The notes under the pieces: model-generated | The model's database searches: none | Told to the model about the DNA's origin: nothing | Seen by the model: only the letters and a program-made list of their open reading frames with translations | From: Cobetia sp. L2A1 | GTDB lineage: Bacteria; Pseudomonadota; Gammaproteobacteria; Pseudomonadales; Halomonadaceae | Assembly (NCBI RefSeq): GCF_009796845.1 | Contig: NZ_CP047025.1 | Coordinates: 2,046,001 to 2,110,000 of the forward strand | Direction: 5' to 3' | DNA length: 64,000 bases | Position numbers and translations under genes: made by a program | Part shown: positions 47,885 through 57,534 of the stretch, piece by piece | How the letters are laid out: each line of letters opens with the position of its first letter | Numbering within the stretch: position 1 is the stretch's first letter

Positions 47885-48912
47885 ACGCCCTGCCTCTTTC
47901 TCACTCACCCGCTATCTCACCCCCTGATACGCTCGAGTGGATCGCCGTCGACTGGGGGTCTAGCAACCTGCGTGCCTGGGCGCTGGATGCCAATCACAAG
48001 ATCATCGCTCAGGCGAGTAGCTCACGCGGCATGCTTGGACTTGCAGCAGATGAATTCGAGGATGTGCTGCGTGTACTGGTCAATGACTGGCTACCGGCAG
48101 TAACCACGATCTCATCTGAGTCAGTCACGATACCCGTCCTCATCTGCGGCATGGCCGGCGCACGACAGGGGTGGGTCGAGGCGGCATATTTGCCATTGGA
48201 TGCACCGGACCCCCTGTCCAGGGACGTACTGGCGGCCATCGGGGAGCAGCTGACCTCAGTGGCCACGCGCGATCCACGCCTGAGCGTGTCGATTGTGCCA
48301 GGGCTTTGTCAGCGTCAGCCTACCTTCGATGTCATGCGTGGCGAAGAGACCCAGCTCGCGGGCTTGGTAGCCAATACCCCGGATTACACTGGCGCAGTGT
48401 GCCTGCCAGGCACCCATGCCAAGTGGGCGCACCTTGAGCACGGCAAGATCATCTGTTTCAACACCTACATGAGTGGCGAGCTCTACAAGTTGCTCAGTCA
48501 GGACTCAGTGCTCAAGCACTCCGTGGCTGGCGGTGACCTCGCGGATGTTGCCCAGTACAACGCCTATCTGGCGGGTATGGAGACGGCGCTTGCGTCGCCA
48601 GAGCGCATCACGGCTGAACTGTTCGGCATTCGTGCCCGCGACCTGCTCGACACGCGCCTACCCGGTGACAAATCCCGCACGGCAGTGCTTGGCGCACGCT
48701 TGTCGGGGTTGGTGCTAGGGCTTGAGCTGGCAGGTGCCACGGCATCACTGTCCGAGAATGCACGGGTGACACTGATAGGCGATGCCGTGCTGTGTCAGCG
48801 GTACCAGATTGCGCTGAAACACCTCGGTTACCGCGTCTGCATCGCTGCCAATGCCGACATGATACTGGCCGGCCTGGGACAGATTCACCGCACACGCCAC
48901 GCCGTCAACTGA
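47881..48912 (+). CDS. dgoK: 2-dehydro-3-deoxygalactonokinase
   Basis: 343 residues, GTG start in a GTGA overlap with the SDR stop. Phosphorylates KDGal to 6-phospho-KDGal. The N-terminal phosphate loop region WIAVDWGSSNLRAWALD and VLICGMAGARQGW, VPGLCQRQPTFDVMRGEETQ, and CLPGTHAKWAHLEHGKI are DgoK signatures. The kinase lies between the dehydrogenase and the aldolase. Confidence 0.93.
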   Translation: MNALPLSHSPAISPPDTLEWIAVDWGSSNLRAWALDANHKIIAQASSSRGMLGLAADEFEDVLRVLVNDWLPAVTTISSESVTIPVLICGMAGARQGWVEAAYLPLDAPDPLSRDVLAAIGEQLTSVATRDPRLSVSIVPGLCQRQPTFDVMRGEETQLAGLVANTPDYTGAVCLPGTHAKWAHLEHGKIICFNTYMSGELYKLLSQDSVLKHSVAGGDLADVAQYNAYLAGMETALASPERITAELFGIRARDLLDTRLPGDKSRTAVLGARLSGLVLGLELAGATASLSENARVTLIGDAVLCQRYQIALKHLGYRVCIAANADMILAGLGQIHRTRHAVN

Positions 48913-48939
48913 CACCTTCATCTTGTATTGGAGATATTC

Positions 48940-49554
48940 ATGAGCCTCCCCCTGGTTGCCATTCTGCGCGGTGTTGCACCGCATGAAATCATCGCCATTG
49001 CCGATGAAATCATCGCCGCGGGCATCACTCGCATCGAAGTGCCGCTCAACTCACCACAGCCACTCGAAAGCATCGCCTCATTGGTCAAGCACTGTGAAGC
49101 CCATCATGACGGCAAGATCCTGATTGGCGCTGGTACTGTGCTCACCGCCCAGCAAGTGCGTGAGGTTCACGCCGCTGGCGGACGCCTTGTCGTGTCACCG
49201 AATGCTGATATCGACGTCATTCGTGAAAGCCGTCGCCTGGAGATGGTCTCGATGCCGGGCATCGTGACGCCGACAGAAGCTTTCGCCGCAGTAGCTGCCG
49301 GTGCTTCTGGCCTCAAGTTATTCCCGGCTACCCAGGTCGGCATCACCAACATGAAGGCGATGCTGGCGGTACTGCCAAGAGGCACTGACCTGTATGCAGT
49401 GGGCGGTATCGGGACCGACAACTTTGCCGAGTGGCGTGCCGCGGGCGTTCATGGCGCTGGATTGGGGACTGCGATCTACACACCGGGCCTGACAGCGACT
49501 GAGGTTGGCGAGCGTGCCCGCGCACTGGTGTCTGCCTGGACAGCCGCTGACTAA
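48940..49554 (+). CDS. dgoA: 2-dehydro-3-deoxy-6-phosphogalactonate aldolase
   Basis: 204 residues (E. coli DgoA 205) from the ATG at 48940, with GGAG 6 nt upstream. Class I aldolase of the KDPG/KDPGal family: catalytic Glu in ITRIEVPLNSPQPLESI, GAGTVLTAQQV, VSPNADIDVI and the Schiff-base Lys in GLKLFPATQV. Cleaves KDPGal to pyruvate and glyceraldehyde 3-phosphate, finishing the De Ley-Doudoroff route. Start of the protein LVAILRGV is typical of DgoA. Confidence 0.94.
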   Translation: MSLPLVAILRGVAPHEIIAIADEIIAAGITRIEVPLNSPQPLESIASLVKHCEAHHDGKILIGAGTVLTAQQVREVHAAGGRLVVSPNADIDVIRESRRLEMVSMPGIVTPTEAFAAVAAGASGLKLFPATQVGITNMKAMLAVLPRGTDLYAVGGIGTDNFAEWRAAGVHGAGLGTAIYTPGLTATEVGERARALVSAWTAAD

Positions 49555-49624
49555 ATACACTTCACCGTGGGGGAAAGCGGCTGATCCCTCACGGGCTATC
49601 ACCATCAACAAGCAGGAGTGCAAG

Positions 49625-50536
49625 ATGACGCAATCAACTTGTCTGGGAGAGGCCAAGTGCTGTGTGGCTAGCCACTGCGAGCTAGGTGAAGGGCCGGGCT
49701 GGAACGCCGATCAGAGTGAAGTGCGCTGGCTGAATATCCTGGCCGGCGAGCTGCATCACGCCTCTGCCGACGGCAGTCATCACCGTATGACGGCACTTGC
49801 CCGCAAGACCTCCTACGCGGCGCTCACCACTGAGGGTGATTACCTGCTGGTGGCCGAGCGTCAGCTGTCACGTTTCGACCCATCCACGGGTGAGTTGACG
49901 GACTTTCTCCCCTTTGAGTCCGATCACTCACCGGCGACACGCAGCAACGATGCTCGCGTCGATACTCACGGTAGCCTGTGGCTGTCGAGCATGGGTGTGA
50001 ACGCGGAAACCGGTGCAGGCAGCCTCTACCGGCTACACCGTGGCCAGCTGACGTGTCTGATGAGTGGTCTGAGCATCCCCAATGCTTTGTGCTTCTCACC
50101 CGATGGTCGCTTCGCCTACTTCACCGATACTGTCACCGGACAGGTGATGCGTTGGATGCTCGATGCTGACGGCTGGCCACTTGCCTCAGCGGGCGGCCAT
50201 GAGGCACCTGAAGTCTGGGCTGATCTTCGCGAATCAGGGGGTGGCCCAGACGGAGCAGTGATCGATAGCGAAGGCTTCATGTGGATCGCGCTCTGGGGCG
50301 CAGGTCGCGTAGCGCGCTTGAATCACGATGGCGATGAAGTGGCACATGTGGCATTGCCCGTCAGCCAGCCCTCGTGTCCGCTCTTCGGAGGGGAATCGCT
50401 CGACACGCTCTATATCACGACGGCCCATGAGGCCCTCAAGGTCGCTGACGACACGCAGGATGGTGACCTGTTTGCATTCGAGCTGTCATCCGCCGGCATT
50501 CAAGGGCTTGTAGAGCCGAGACTGGTGTTGAGTTAG
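49625..50536 (+). CDS. SMP-30/gluconolactonase-family lactonase
   Basis: 303 residues from the ATG at 49625 (AGGAG 6 nt upstream). Six-bladed propeller sugar lactonase. The metal-binding residues are visible: Glu in CELGEGPGWN, Asn in SNDARVDTHGSLW and SIPNALCFSPDGR, and Asp in GPDGAVIDSEG. In this locus it should open galactonolactone formed by the dehydrogenase, giving galactonate for DgoD. Located between dgoA and the alpha-galactosidase. Confidence 0.88.
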   Translation: MTQSTCLGEAKCCVASHCELGEGPGWNADQSEVRWLNILAGELHHASADGSHHRMTALARKTSYAALTTEGDYLLVAERQLSRFDPSTGELTDFLPFESDHSPATRSNDARVDTHGSLWLSSMGVNAETGAGSLYRLHRGQLTCLMSGLSIPNALCFSPDGRFAYFTDTVTGQVMRWMLDADGWPLASAGGHEAPEVWADLRESGGGPDGAVIDSEGFMWIALWGAGRVARLNHDGDEVAHVALPVSQPSCPLFGGESLDTLYITTAHEALKVADDTQDGDLFAFELSSAGIQGLVEPRLVLS

Positions 50537-50809
50537 CCCCGGAGTTAGCCCTTGAACAAGCCGCTGCGTGCAACCTGAGCCAATCCGGCCTTGGGCAGGC
50601 CAAGTGCTAACGGGTTCTGATGTTGGCCTCTGTATTGGCCTGTGACAGCACAGGGGTCATCAGTTCAGGGGGCATTGATGCCTGACGGGAGTCATGAATT
50701 CATCAGGCGCCTGTTGCTATCTCTGATCGTCTTTTCCCTGGGCTCCTTTTACATAGGCTGTTGTCTGCCTCGCCCAATGCTTCTCTTTATGGATATTCAA
50801 GGATTGATC

Positions 50810-53041
50810 ATGTCGTTATCCGATGCCTTATCTGCCACATCAATGACCTCGCGCGCGGTACCCGCGGCAAGCTGGCTGAGTGATCAGCAGTGGCTGAGCA
50901 TGAGCGCTGATGGAATTCAGCTACAGCTGGATCTCAGCGATGGTGTCTTGACGCTGGCACACTTCGGTCGTCAGACATTGGTTGACCCTGCACAGCACCG
51001 TCTGATGAGCGGCAGCGCCACGCCCGAGGCCAGCCTTGACCGCTTGCCACCGACCACTCTCTTCAATGACGCCGGCCAGGGCTTCGCTGGTTATCCTGCG
51101 TTGATAGGGGATCGCGAGGGACGTGACTGGCTCACTGATATGCGTCTGAGTGATGTCGAGTGCACCACAGATTCCCGCGGTGCCCATGCGCAACTGTCGT
51201 TGTCGGATAACGTCAGCGCACTTGAGATTGTAGTGTCGCTGACGCTGACGATAGAGGGCGTGCTGCGCCAACAGACCATGCTGACCAACCACGGCAGCGT
51301 GCCCTACCGCCTCGAGTGGCTGGCGGCCTGCTGCCTGCCTCTGCCAGTCCGCTTCGAGGAGTGCCTGAGTTTCGGTGGCCGCTGGGTGCAGGAATTCACC
51401 GAGACCCGCCACACCCTGAGTGAAGGCACGTTTACACTGGAAAACCGTCGCGGACGCAGCTCACATCAACGCGTACCCTCACTGATCATCGGCACGCAAG
51501 GCTTCAGTGAGCAACGTGGTGAAGTGATCAGTGCACATCTTGCCTGGAGTGGTAATCATCGTCTGTTGGTCGAGCGTCAGTTTGATGGCAGCACTCAACT
51601 GCAGATGGGGGCGCTGCTATTACCTGGCGAGCAGTCACTCGCCACAGGCGACAGCATCACGACGCCTGAAGTGGTCATGGCATGGTCTGATAGCGGCATC
51701 AACGGCGCGAGTCAGCGCATGCATCGCACTCTGCGTGCTCGCCTCGACTGGCCGACTGCCGACAAACCGCGCCCCGTCCACGTCAATACCTGGGAAGCAC
51801 TCTACTTCGATCATGACGCGGCACGTCTCGATGAGCTGGTCACTGCTGCGGGTGACGTCGGAGCGGAACGCTTCGTACTGGATGATGGCTGGTTTGTCGG
51901 CCGCAATGGAGAGCGCGCGGCACTCGGTGACTGGTATCTGGATGCGCGCAAATACCCGAAGGGATTAGGCCCGCTGATAGCAGCGGTTCACGCACAGGGA
52001 ATGGAGTTCGGTCTGTGGGTGGAGCCCGAGATGGTCAATCCGGACAGCGAGCTTTATCGCACGCATCCCGACTGGATTCTGGGCTTGGCCAACCGAGAAC
52101 AGCCACTGGGGCGTTATCAGTGCGTGCTGGATCTCACTCGCGAAGACGTCGGCGACTACCTGTTTTCGCGTCTGGATGCGTTACTCAGTGAATATCCGAT
52201 CAAGTACCTGAAGTGGGACATGAATCGCGACCTGACCCACGCGGCGACTCAAGCGGGTGAACGCACCGGCAGGCCGGCGGCCCACGCTCAAGTCGAAGCA
52301 CTTTATACCCTGCTGGCGCGCTTGCGTCAGGCGCATCCTTCCGTCGAGATCGAAAGCTGTGCTTCAGGAGGTGCCCGGACCGACCACGGCATCCTTCGTC
52401 ATACCCATCGCGTGTGGACCTCAGACTGTAATGACCCGCATGAACGTACGCATATTCAGCGCGGGGCTAGCCGCTTCCTGCCACCAGAGTTACTGGGGGC
52501 ACATATCGGTCCCGATCATGCCCACACCACGTCTCGCCGCACGTCGTTGGCCTTCCGCGCCTCAACGGCACTGTTCGGCCATCTAGGGCTGGAACTGGAT
52601 GTCAGTCAGCTCGATCAGACAGAGCGCACTGAACTGCGTGGCTGGCTTGAACGCTATAAATCGTTGCGTGGCCTGCTGCATAACGGCGTCAGCTGGCAGT
52701 TGGATTGTCTTGACCAGCACCAGCACGCACATGGTGTGGTCAGCCTCGATGGCCATGAAGCACTGTTCAGTGTCAACCAGCTGGCGATGCCACGTCACGC
52801 GTTACCGGCACTGCAGCCACTGGCAGGACTCCAGAAAGCACAGTCCTATCGCATCGAGTTACTTGAGCTACCCGAGCATCCAGAGCGTCGCATGAAGCAA
52901 TTACCGGCCTGGATCGAGGCGCAGCAACAGGGTCAAACCATTGTCGTCACTGGCGACTATCTGATGCGTGCAGGACTTGCATTACCGATACTCGATCCTG
53001 ATCAGGCGATTCTTATCCACCTGCAAGCGATTGATTCCTGA
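50810..53041 (+). CDS. Alpha-galactosidase, GH36 family
   Basis: 743 residues from the ATG at 50810 (AAGGA 7 nt upstream); the open frame extends upstream without a better start. N-terminal beta-sandwich about 1-320, then the (beta/alpha)8 barrel. Signatures: NTWEALYFDHD, FVLDDGWFVGRN, the nucleophile Asp in LKWDMNRDLTH (near 470), ESCASGGARTDHGIL and the acid/base Asp in TSDCNDPHER (near 539). Hydrolyses terminal alpha-galactosyl groups, as in raffinose, melibiose or algal galactosyl-glycerol. No signal peptide, so it is cytoplasmic and the sugar must be imported. Confidence 0.92.
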   Translation: MSLSDALSATSMTSRAVPAASWLSDQQWLSMSADGIQLQLDLSDGVLTLAHFGRQTLVDPAQHRLMSGSATPEASLDRLPPTTLFNDAGQGFAGYPALIGDREGRDWLTDMRLSDVECTTDSRGAHAQLSLSDNVSALEIVVSLTLTIEGVLRQQTMLTNHGSVPYRLEWLAACCLPLPVRFEECLSFGGRWVQEFTETRHTLSEGTFTLENRRGRSSHQRVPSLIIGTQGFSEQRGEVISAHLAWSGNHRLLVERQFDGSTQLQMGALLLPGEQSLATGDSITTPEVVMAWSDSGINGASQRMHRTLRARLDWPTADKPRPVHVNTWEALYFDHDAARLDELVTAAGDVGAERFVLDDGWFVGRNGERAALGDWYLDARKYPKGLGPLIAAVHAQGMEFGLWVEPEMVNPDSELYRTHPDWILGLANREQPLGRYQCVLDLTREDVGDYLFSRLDALLSEYPIKYLKWDMNRDLTHAATQAGERTGRPAAHAQVEALYTLLARLRQAHPSVEIESCASGGARTDHGILRHTHRVWTSDCNDPHERTHIQRGASRFLPPELLGAHIGPDHAHTTSRRTSLAFRASTALFGHLGLELDVSQLDQTERTELRGWLERYKSLRGLLHNGVSWQLDCLDQHQHAHGVVSLDGHEALFSVNQLAMPRHALPALQPLAGLQKAQSYRIELLELPEHPERRMKQLPAWIEAQQQGQTIVVTGDYLMRAGLALPILDPDQAILIHLQAIDS

Positions 53042-53090
53042 TGCCTGAGTTCGTCTTCTCTTCTCATACAACGCTTCAAGGGTGACTCGC

Positions 53091-55112
53091 ATGCAACTCG
53101 GTGTCTGTTATTACCCCGAACACTGGCCCCGTGAGCGCTGGGCGCAGGATGCCCGCGACATGGTCGACGCCGGCATTCGTGTCGTACGGATCGGTGAGTT
53201 CGCCTGGAGTCGACTAGAGCCGACTTCAGGTCAGCTCGAATTCGCATGGCTGGATGATGCCGTCTCGGTACTGGCTGATGCAGGTCTCAAGATAGTGATG
53301 GGCACGCCTACTGCGACACCGCCCAAGTGGCTGGTGGATGCCCATCCCGAGATTCTTGCTGTGGATGAAAATGGTGCTGTGCGTGGTTACGGCTCGCGCC
53401 GCCATTACTGCTTTTCCTCACCCGTCTATCGCACGCTAAGCGAGCGTATCGTAAGCCTGATGGCAGAGCGCTACGCTCAGCATCCCGCCATCATGGCCTG
53501 GCAGACCGATAACGAATACGGCTGTCATGACACCATTCTCAGCTACTCAGTAGCAGCACGCGCACGCTTCCCACAGTGGCTCGCGGCGCGCTATGGCTCG
53601 GTCGAGGCGCTCAACGAGGCGTGGGGAAGCGTCTTCTGGAGCATGGAAGTTACCGACTTCACGCAAGTCGAGGCACCGGTCGGTACCGTTACTGAGCCGC
53701 ACCCCGCTATCGTGCTCGACTACCGCCGCTTCTGCTCGGATATGGTGGTCGAATACAACCGATTGCAGGTGGATACTCTGCGCACTGCCGGTGTCAGCGT
53801 CGATATCGTGCATAACTTCATGGGCCTGTTCACCGAATTCGATCACTTTGATGTCGCGCGCGATCTCGACATCGCAAGCTGGGACAGCTATCCACTCGGC
53901 TTCCTTGAGCGTGGTGCCCATGATGAAGCGACCAAGGGCTTCTATCGTCAACAGGGGCATCCCGACTTTGCCGGCTTCCACCACGACCTTTATCGCGCCA
54001 TGTGCAAGGGTCGCTGGTGGGTGATGGAGCAGCAGCCAGGTCCCGTCAACTGGGCCATCAGCAATGCAGCCCCCCTCCCCGGCATGGTACGGCTATGGAG
54101 CCATGAAGCCTTTGCCCACGGCGCTGAAGTCGTCTCTTACTTTCGCTGGCGCCAGGCCCCCTTCGCGCAGGAGCAGATGCATGCTGGTCTGCTGCGCCCT
54201 GATGGTACACCGGCGTCTGCGTGGCCAGAATTGCTACAGGTGCGCGATGAACTAGCCGCGATGGCCATGCACGACGATGCATCGGCTCAGATTGAAGCCC
54301 CTGCTCGTGAGCGCGCACCGGTAGCACTGATGTTCGACTATGCCTCTATCTGGGCCTGCCAGATTCAGCCCCATGCCGAGAATTTCGATGCACTGGAGCT
54401 ACACCTCAGCTGGTACAGCGCACTGCGTCGATTAGGCCTCGACATCGACATCGTGTCGCCATGTGATGACGTGACAGGCTATCCGCTGGTGGTGCTGCCA
54501 TGTCAGGTGATCGCGGACGATGCACTAGCTGCTCGCTTATGTAGTGCGCGTAACAGTGGCAGCCGGATCGTCATTGGGGCTCGTTCTGGCTCACGCACGG
54601 CTGATCTGCGAATTCCTGACCAACTGGCACCGGGAGCGCTGACGGCACTGACTGGCGTCACGGTAGATCGTGTGGACGGCTTGCGTCCTGCCGCTGAACC
54701 AGCCCTTACCCTGACCAATGGCCATCGAGGTCACGCGCTACGCTGGCGCGACATGCTCGACATGCAGCGTACGACGGCCAGCGTGCTATCGCGCTTTGAT
54801 GATGGTGAGCCCGCCATACTTCAGCAAAACAGCGTCAGCTATCTCACCGCGTGGCTGGATGAAGATAGCCTGCTGGCAGTTCTCGAGGCCGAGTGTCGTG
54901 ACGCCGATATTGCCACCGTCGCATTGCCACAAGGCGTACGTCTGCGTCGTCGAGGCACACTGTGCTTCGCCTTCAATTACGCGCCCGAATCACGTTGGTT
55001 GCCTGACGGGCTAATGCCGGAGTCAGGTCGGGTAACCGGTAACCAGCAGTTACCCGCCGCTGGCGTCAGTATCTGGCGATCCGATGATCTGAACGTTGAT
55101 ACGAACAAGTGA
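53091..55112 (+). CDS. Beta-galactosidase, GH42 family
   Basis: 673 residues from the ATG at 53091 (AAGGGTG upstream; a GTG three codons earlier is less well placed). GH42 start LGVCYYPEHWPRERWAQDARDM, the acid/base Glu in QTDNEYGCHDT (near 142) and the nucleophile Glu in VMEQQPGPVNW (near 313), followed by the trimerisation and C-terminal domains. Releases galactose from beta-galactosides. No signal peptide is seen. It is the last gene of the row and is followed by a strong terminator. Confidence 0.93.
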   Translation: MQLGVCYYPEHWPRERWAQDARDMVDAGIRVVRIGEFAWSRLEPTSGQLEFAWLDDAVSVLADAGLKIVMGTPTATPPKWLVDAHPEILAVDENGAVRGYGSRRHYCFSSPVYRTLSERIVSLMAERYAQHPAIMAWQTDNEYGCHDTILSYSVAARARFPQWLAARYGSVEALNEAWGSVFWSMEVTDFTQVEAPVGTVTEPHPAIVLDYRRFCSDMVVEYNRLQVDTLRTAGVSVDIVHNFMGLFTEFDHFDVARDLDIASWDSYPLGFLERGAHDEATKGFYRQQGHPDFAGFHHDLYRAMCKGRWWVMEQQPGPVNWAISNAAPLPGMVRLWSHEAFAHGAEVVSYFRWRQAPFAQEQMHAGLLRPDGTPASAWPELLQVRDELAAMAMHDDASAQIEAPARERAPVALMFDYASIWACQIQPHAENFDALELHLSWYSALRRLGLDIDIVSPCDDVTGYPLVVLPCQVIADDALAARLCSARNSGSRIVIGARSGSRTADLRIPDQLAPGALTALTGVTVDRVDGLRPAAEPALTLTNGHRGHALRWRDMLDMQRTTASVLSRFDDGEPAILQQNSVSYLTAWLDEDSLLAVLEAECRDADIATVALPQGVRLRRRGTLCFAFNYAPESRWLPDGLMPESGRVTGNQQLPAAGVSIWRSDDLNVDTNK

Positions 55113-55248
55113 TGCCCAGTCGAATCTTGGCGTCGACGCAGAGATAAGCCCATCAACGTAGCATTACATCTGAAACGTGATTTTCTACGTATAACACTTT
55201 GAACCTCTGTCAGATTTCGCGACTGACAGACTGTACGATCGATTTTTG

Positions 55249-55275
55249 CGGTGCCTTCAGGGCACCGTTTTTTTT
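55249..55275 (+). terminator. Terminator of the galactoside gene row
   Basis: CGGTGCC-TTCAG-GGCACCG followed by a run of eight T, about 140 bp after the GH42 stop. Confidence 0.92.
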
Positions 55276-55531
55276 GCATGTCCAATTATAGCCACACCCG
55301 CAAGATGGGTGACCATCCACGGTAACCAGAGTCCACCTCCCGCATCATTCTACTGCTATCCCCGCTGATGCCTCTCGATATGTCGTCGCAATTCCTTCGC
55401 CCCGCGAAGAACCGATTCGTTCTGTTAATCAACAGTTAAACAAGATAACGGTATATACCTATAGCATCATCAGACCATCTCTTGTGGCGCCTGGTGCTTG
55501 TCTCACCGCCTCTGCTGCCACTTAAGCCGCA

Positions 55532-55560
55532 TTGTCCTAATGTCGGACAAACACTACGGT
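55532..55560 (+). promoter_or_regulatory. Promoter and operator of the GntP-family permease
   Basis: TTGTCC (55532) and TACGGT (55555) are 17 bp apart. The overlapping TTGTCC-N7-GGACAA palindrome and TGTCGGACA core lie across the -35 and spacer, as in the regulator promoter at 44827. The rest of the 582-bp gap (55113-55694) holds only the galactoside terminator and a leader of about 130 nt. Confidence 0.6.
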
Positions 55561-55694
55561 ATGCAGCATGTCACTGCATATCAGCCTAAACGTAAATAGT
55601 AAAAAACAGGACACGCACCTGATAGCAGAACATACGTCGTTAATGGCAGACGACACTACGCCTACTACAACGCCAACCACGAGAAGTCCCCTCC

Positions 55695-57083
55695 ATGAGT
55701 ATTCTTGCCATTCTGATCTCGCTTGGGCTGCTGATGTTCCTGGCCTATCGCGGCATCACTGTCCTGTTGCTTGCCCCTCTGATGGCAGCACTTGCTGTCA
55801 TCTTGTCCGGCGATGCCGGCACGCTTCTCCCAAGCTATACCGTGACCTTCATGAGTCAGCTGGGCGGCTATCTGGCCAAGTTCTTCCCACTGTTCATTCT
55901 CGGGGCCTTGTTCGGTCAGCTAATGGCAGATTCCGGCGCAGCGCATGCCATCTCCGAAGGCCTGGTCAAGCGGCTGGGCAGTCGCCACGTGATATTGACC
56001 GTCGTACTGGCCTGCGCAATCCTCACTTACGGCGGCGTGTCGTTGTTCGTGGTGGCGTTCGCGGTCTATCCCATCGGGGCGCAGTTATTCCAACGCACGG
56101 GCACGCCGAAGCGACTGTTACCCGCTGCGATTGCACTCGGTTCCTTCACGTTCACGATGACAGCCTTGCCAGGCACGCCGGCTATCCAAAACGCCATCCC
56201 TATCCCCTACTTCCAGACCAACAGCTTCGCTGCACCGGGATTAGGCATCATTGCCGGCCTGATGATGCTGGGACTGGGTACCTGGTGGCTCAAAGGGCGT
56301 GCCAGCAAGGCACAGGCGCAAGGCGAGCACTACGGCACACATCCTGATGAAGGACTCGAGACAGACGCTGCTCCCGTCGCCAAGATGAGCATGATGACTG
56401 CACTGATTCCGCTCATCATGGTCATTGGTCTGAATGCGCTGCTGACTTACCTCATTTTCCCACGAATCGATTTCTCGTATCTGGCTGAGGCCTTCCCTGA
56501 TCTCAAACCGGCAGGCGCGACGGGCATGTGGTCGATTCTTATCGCACTGGCCATTGCGTCTACCTGGTTGGTCATTACGCGCTGGAAGCAATGGAGCGAT
56601 ATCAAGACAACCGTCAACAATGGTTGTTTCGGCGCGATGCTGCCGGTCTTCAACACAGCGTCGGAAGTTGGCTACGGCGCTGTCATTGCGAGTCTGGCAG
56701 GCTTTGCCATCGTCAAGGAGGCCGTATTGGGGCTCTACCCAAGCAATCCGCTGATTTCAGAGGCCGTGGCGGTCAATGTGTTGGCAGGGATTACCGGATC
56801 TTCCTCCGGCGGCATGAGTATCGCGCTCTCGACATTGGGGTCAACCTACATGGAAATGGCGGTGAAAACCGGCATTGACCCTGAACTGATGCATCGTGTG
56901 GCAGCGCTGGCGGCTGGCAGCATGGATACCCTGCCACACTCTGGCGCGGTCATTACGTTATTGGCGATCTGCAAGCTGACACACCGCCAGTCTTACGGGC
57001 AGATGTTCATGATGACAGTGGCCTTCCCAATGCTAGCGCTGATTACCGTCGTGATACTCGGCAGTGTCGTCGGTAGCTTCTAA
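55695..57083 (+). CDS. GntP-family permease, probable sugar-acid:H+ symporter
   Basis: 462 residues, about 12-14 membrane helices. GntP-family features: FFPLFILGALFGQLMADSGAA, GGVSLFVVAFAVYPIGAQLF, MTALPGTPAIQNAIP, FNTASEVGYGAVIASL, GITGSSSGGMSIALSTLG and AGSMDTLPHSGAVITLL. Family members import gluconate, galactonate-like acids, fructuronate, or short hydroxyacids. Its promoter shares the operator of the dgoR-like gene, so galactonate is the most likely substrate, by inference. No good ribosome site is seen before the ATG. It is a single gene with its own terminator. Confidence 0.85.
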   Translation: MSILAILISLGLLMFLAYRGITVLLLAPLMAALAVILSGDAGTLLPSYTVTFMSQLGGYLAKFFPLFILGALFGQLMADSGAAHAISEGLVKRLGSRHVILTVVLACAILTYGGVSLFVVAFAVYPIGAQLFQRTGTPKRLLPAAIALGSFTFTMTALPGTPAIQNAIPIPYFQTNSFAAPGLGIIAGLMMLGLGTWWLKGRASKAQAQGEHYGTHPDEGLETDAAPVAKMSMMTALIPLIMVIGLNALLTYLIFPRIDFSYLAEAFPDLKPAGATGMWSILIALAIASTWLVITRWKQWSDIKTTVNNGCFGAMLPVFNTASEVGYGAVIASLAGFAIVKEAVLGLYPSNPLISEAVAVNVLAGITGSSSGGMSIALSTLGSTYMEMAVKTGIDPELMHRVAALAAGSMDTLPHSGAVITLLAICKLTHRQSYGQMFMMTVAFPMLALITVVILGSVVGSF

Positions 57084-57138
57084 TCACAACGTAGTGGTTG
57101 CTCTTGCGCCATATGCCATTCAATGGCGCTGATACATG

Positions 57139-57176
57139 AACGTCACCGCCACCTGCAGAGGTGGCGGTGACGTTTT
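57139..57176 (+). terminator. Terminator of the GntP-family permease
   Basis: A perfect 16-bp stem (AACGTCACCGCCACCT and its complement), GCAG loop, followed by TTTTATC. Confidence 0.9.
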
Positions 57177-57210
57177 ATCACCACGATCATCGCGACATCA
57201 TTGTGGTGCT

Positions 57211-57534
57211 TCAATAAACGTGATGCGGCACATGCGGTGTGCTGACGTCCTCACGAGCACGTGTCTTGATCCAAAGTGTCAAATCATCCTGATCATAGCC
57301 CGGGTGCTCTGCCACCCAATCCACGATACGTGATGCGATAATCTCGGCGTATTGCTCGTCATCGAACTGCAGCACCATGATATCTTCTCCAGCCTGACTC
57401 ACACGCAGCAACACTTCACCGGCCGGTAACACGTAGAGATTCAATGCATGAAGATACTGGGTCGTGAACGTGACACGACGAAAACGCTCAGGAACAGCTC
57501 GCCCACTGCTACTGATATCATTCATGAAAGCCAT
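57211..57534 (-). CDS. Hypothetical protein
   Basis: 107 residues from the ATG at 57534, chosen because GGAGG lies 5 nt upstream; earlier in-frame starts lack a site. No signal peptide or membrane helix. A mid-section of alternating beta-like residues (RRVTFTTQYLHALNLYVL, GEVLLRVSQ, IMVLQFDDEQYAEIIA) and an acidic-to-basic end with HVPHHVY. No family recognised. It stands alone between the permease terminator and the efflux operon. Confidence 0.6.
   Translation of the reverse strand: MAFMNDISSSGRAVPERFRRVTFTTQYLHALNLYVLPAGEVLLRVSQAGEDIMVLQFDDEQYAEIIASRIVDWVAEHPGYDQDDLTLWIKTRAREDVSTPHVPHHVY

Noticed and set aside
55568..56347. 259-codon frame overlapping the start of the GntP-family permease
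   Set aside because: Low-complexity Arg/His-rich product and the overlapping permease is clearly real.
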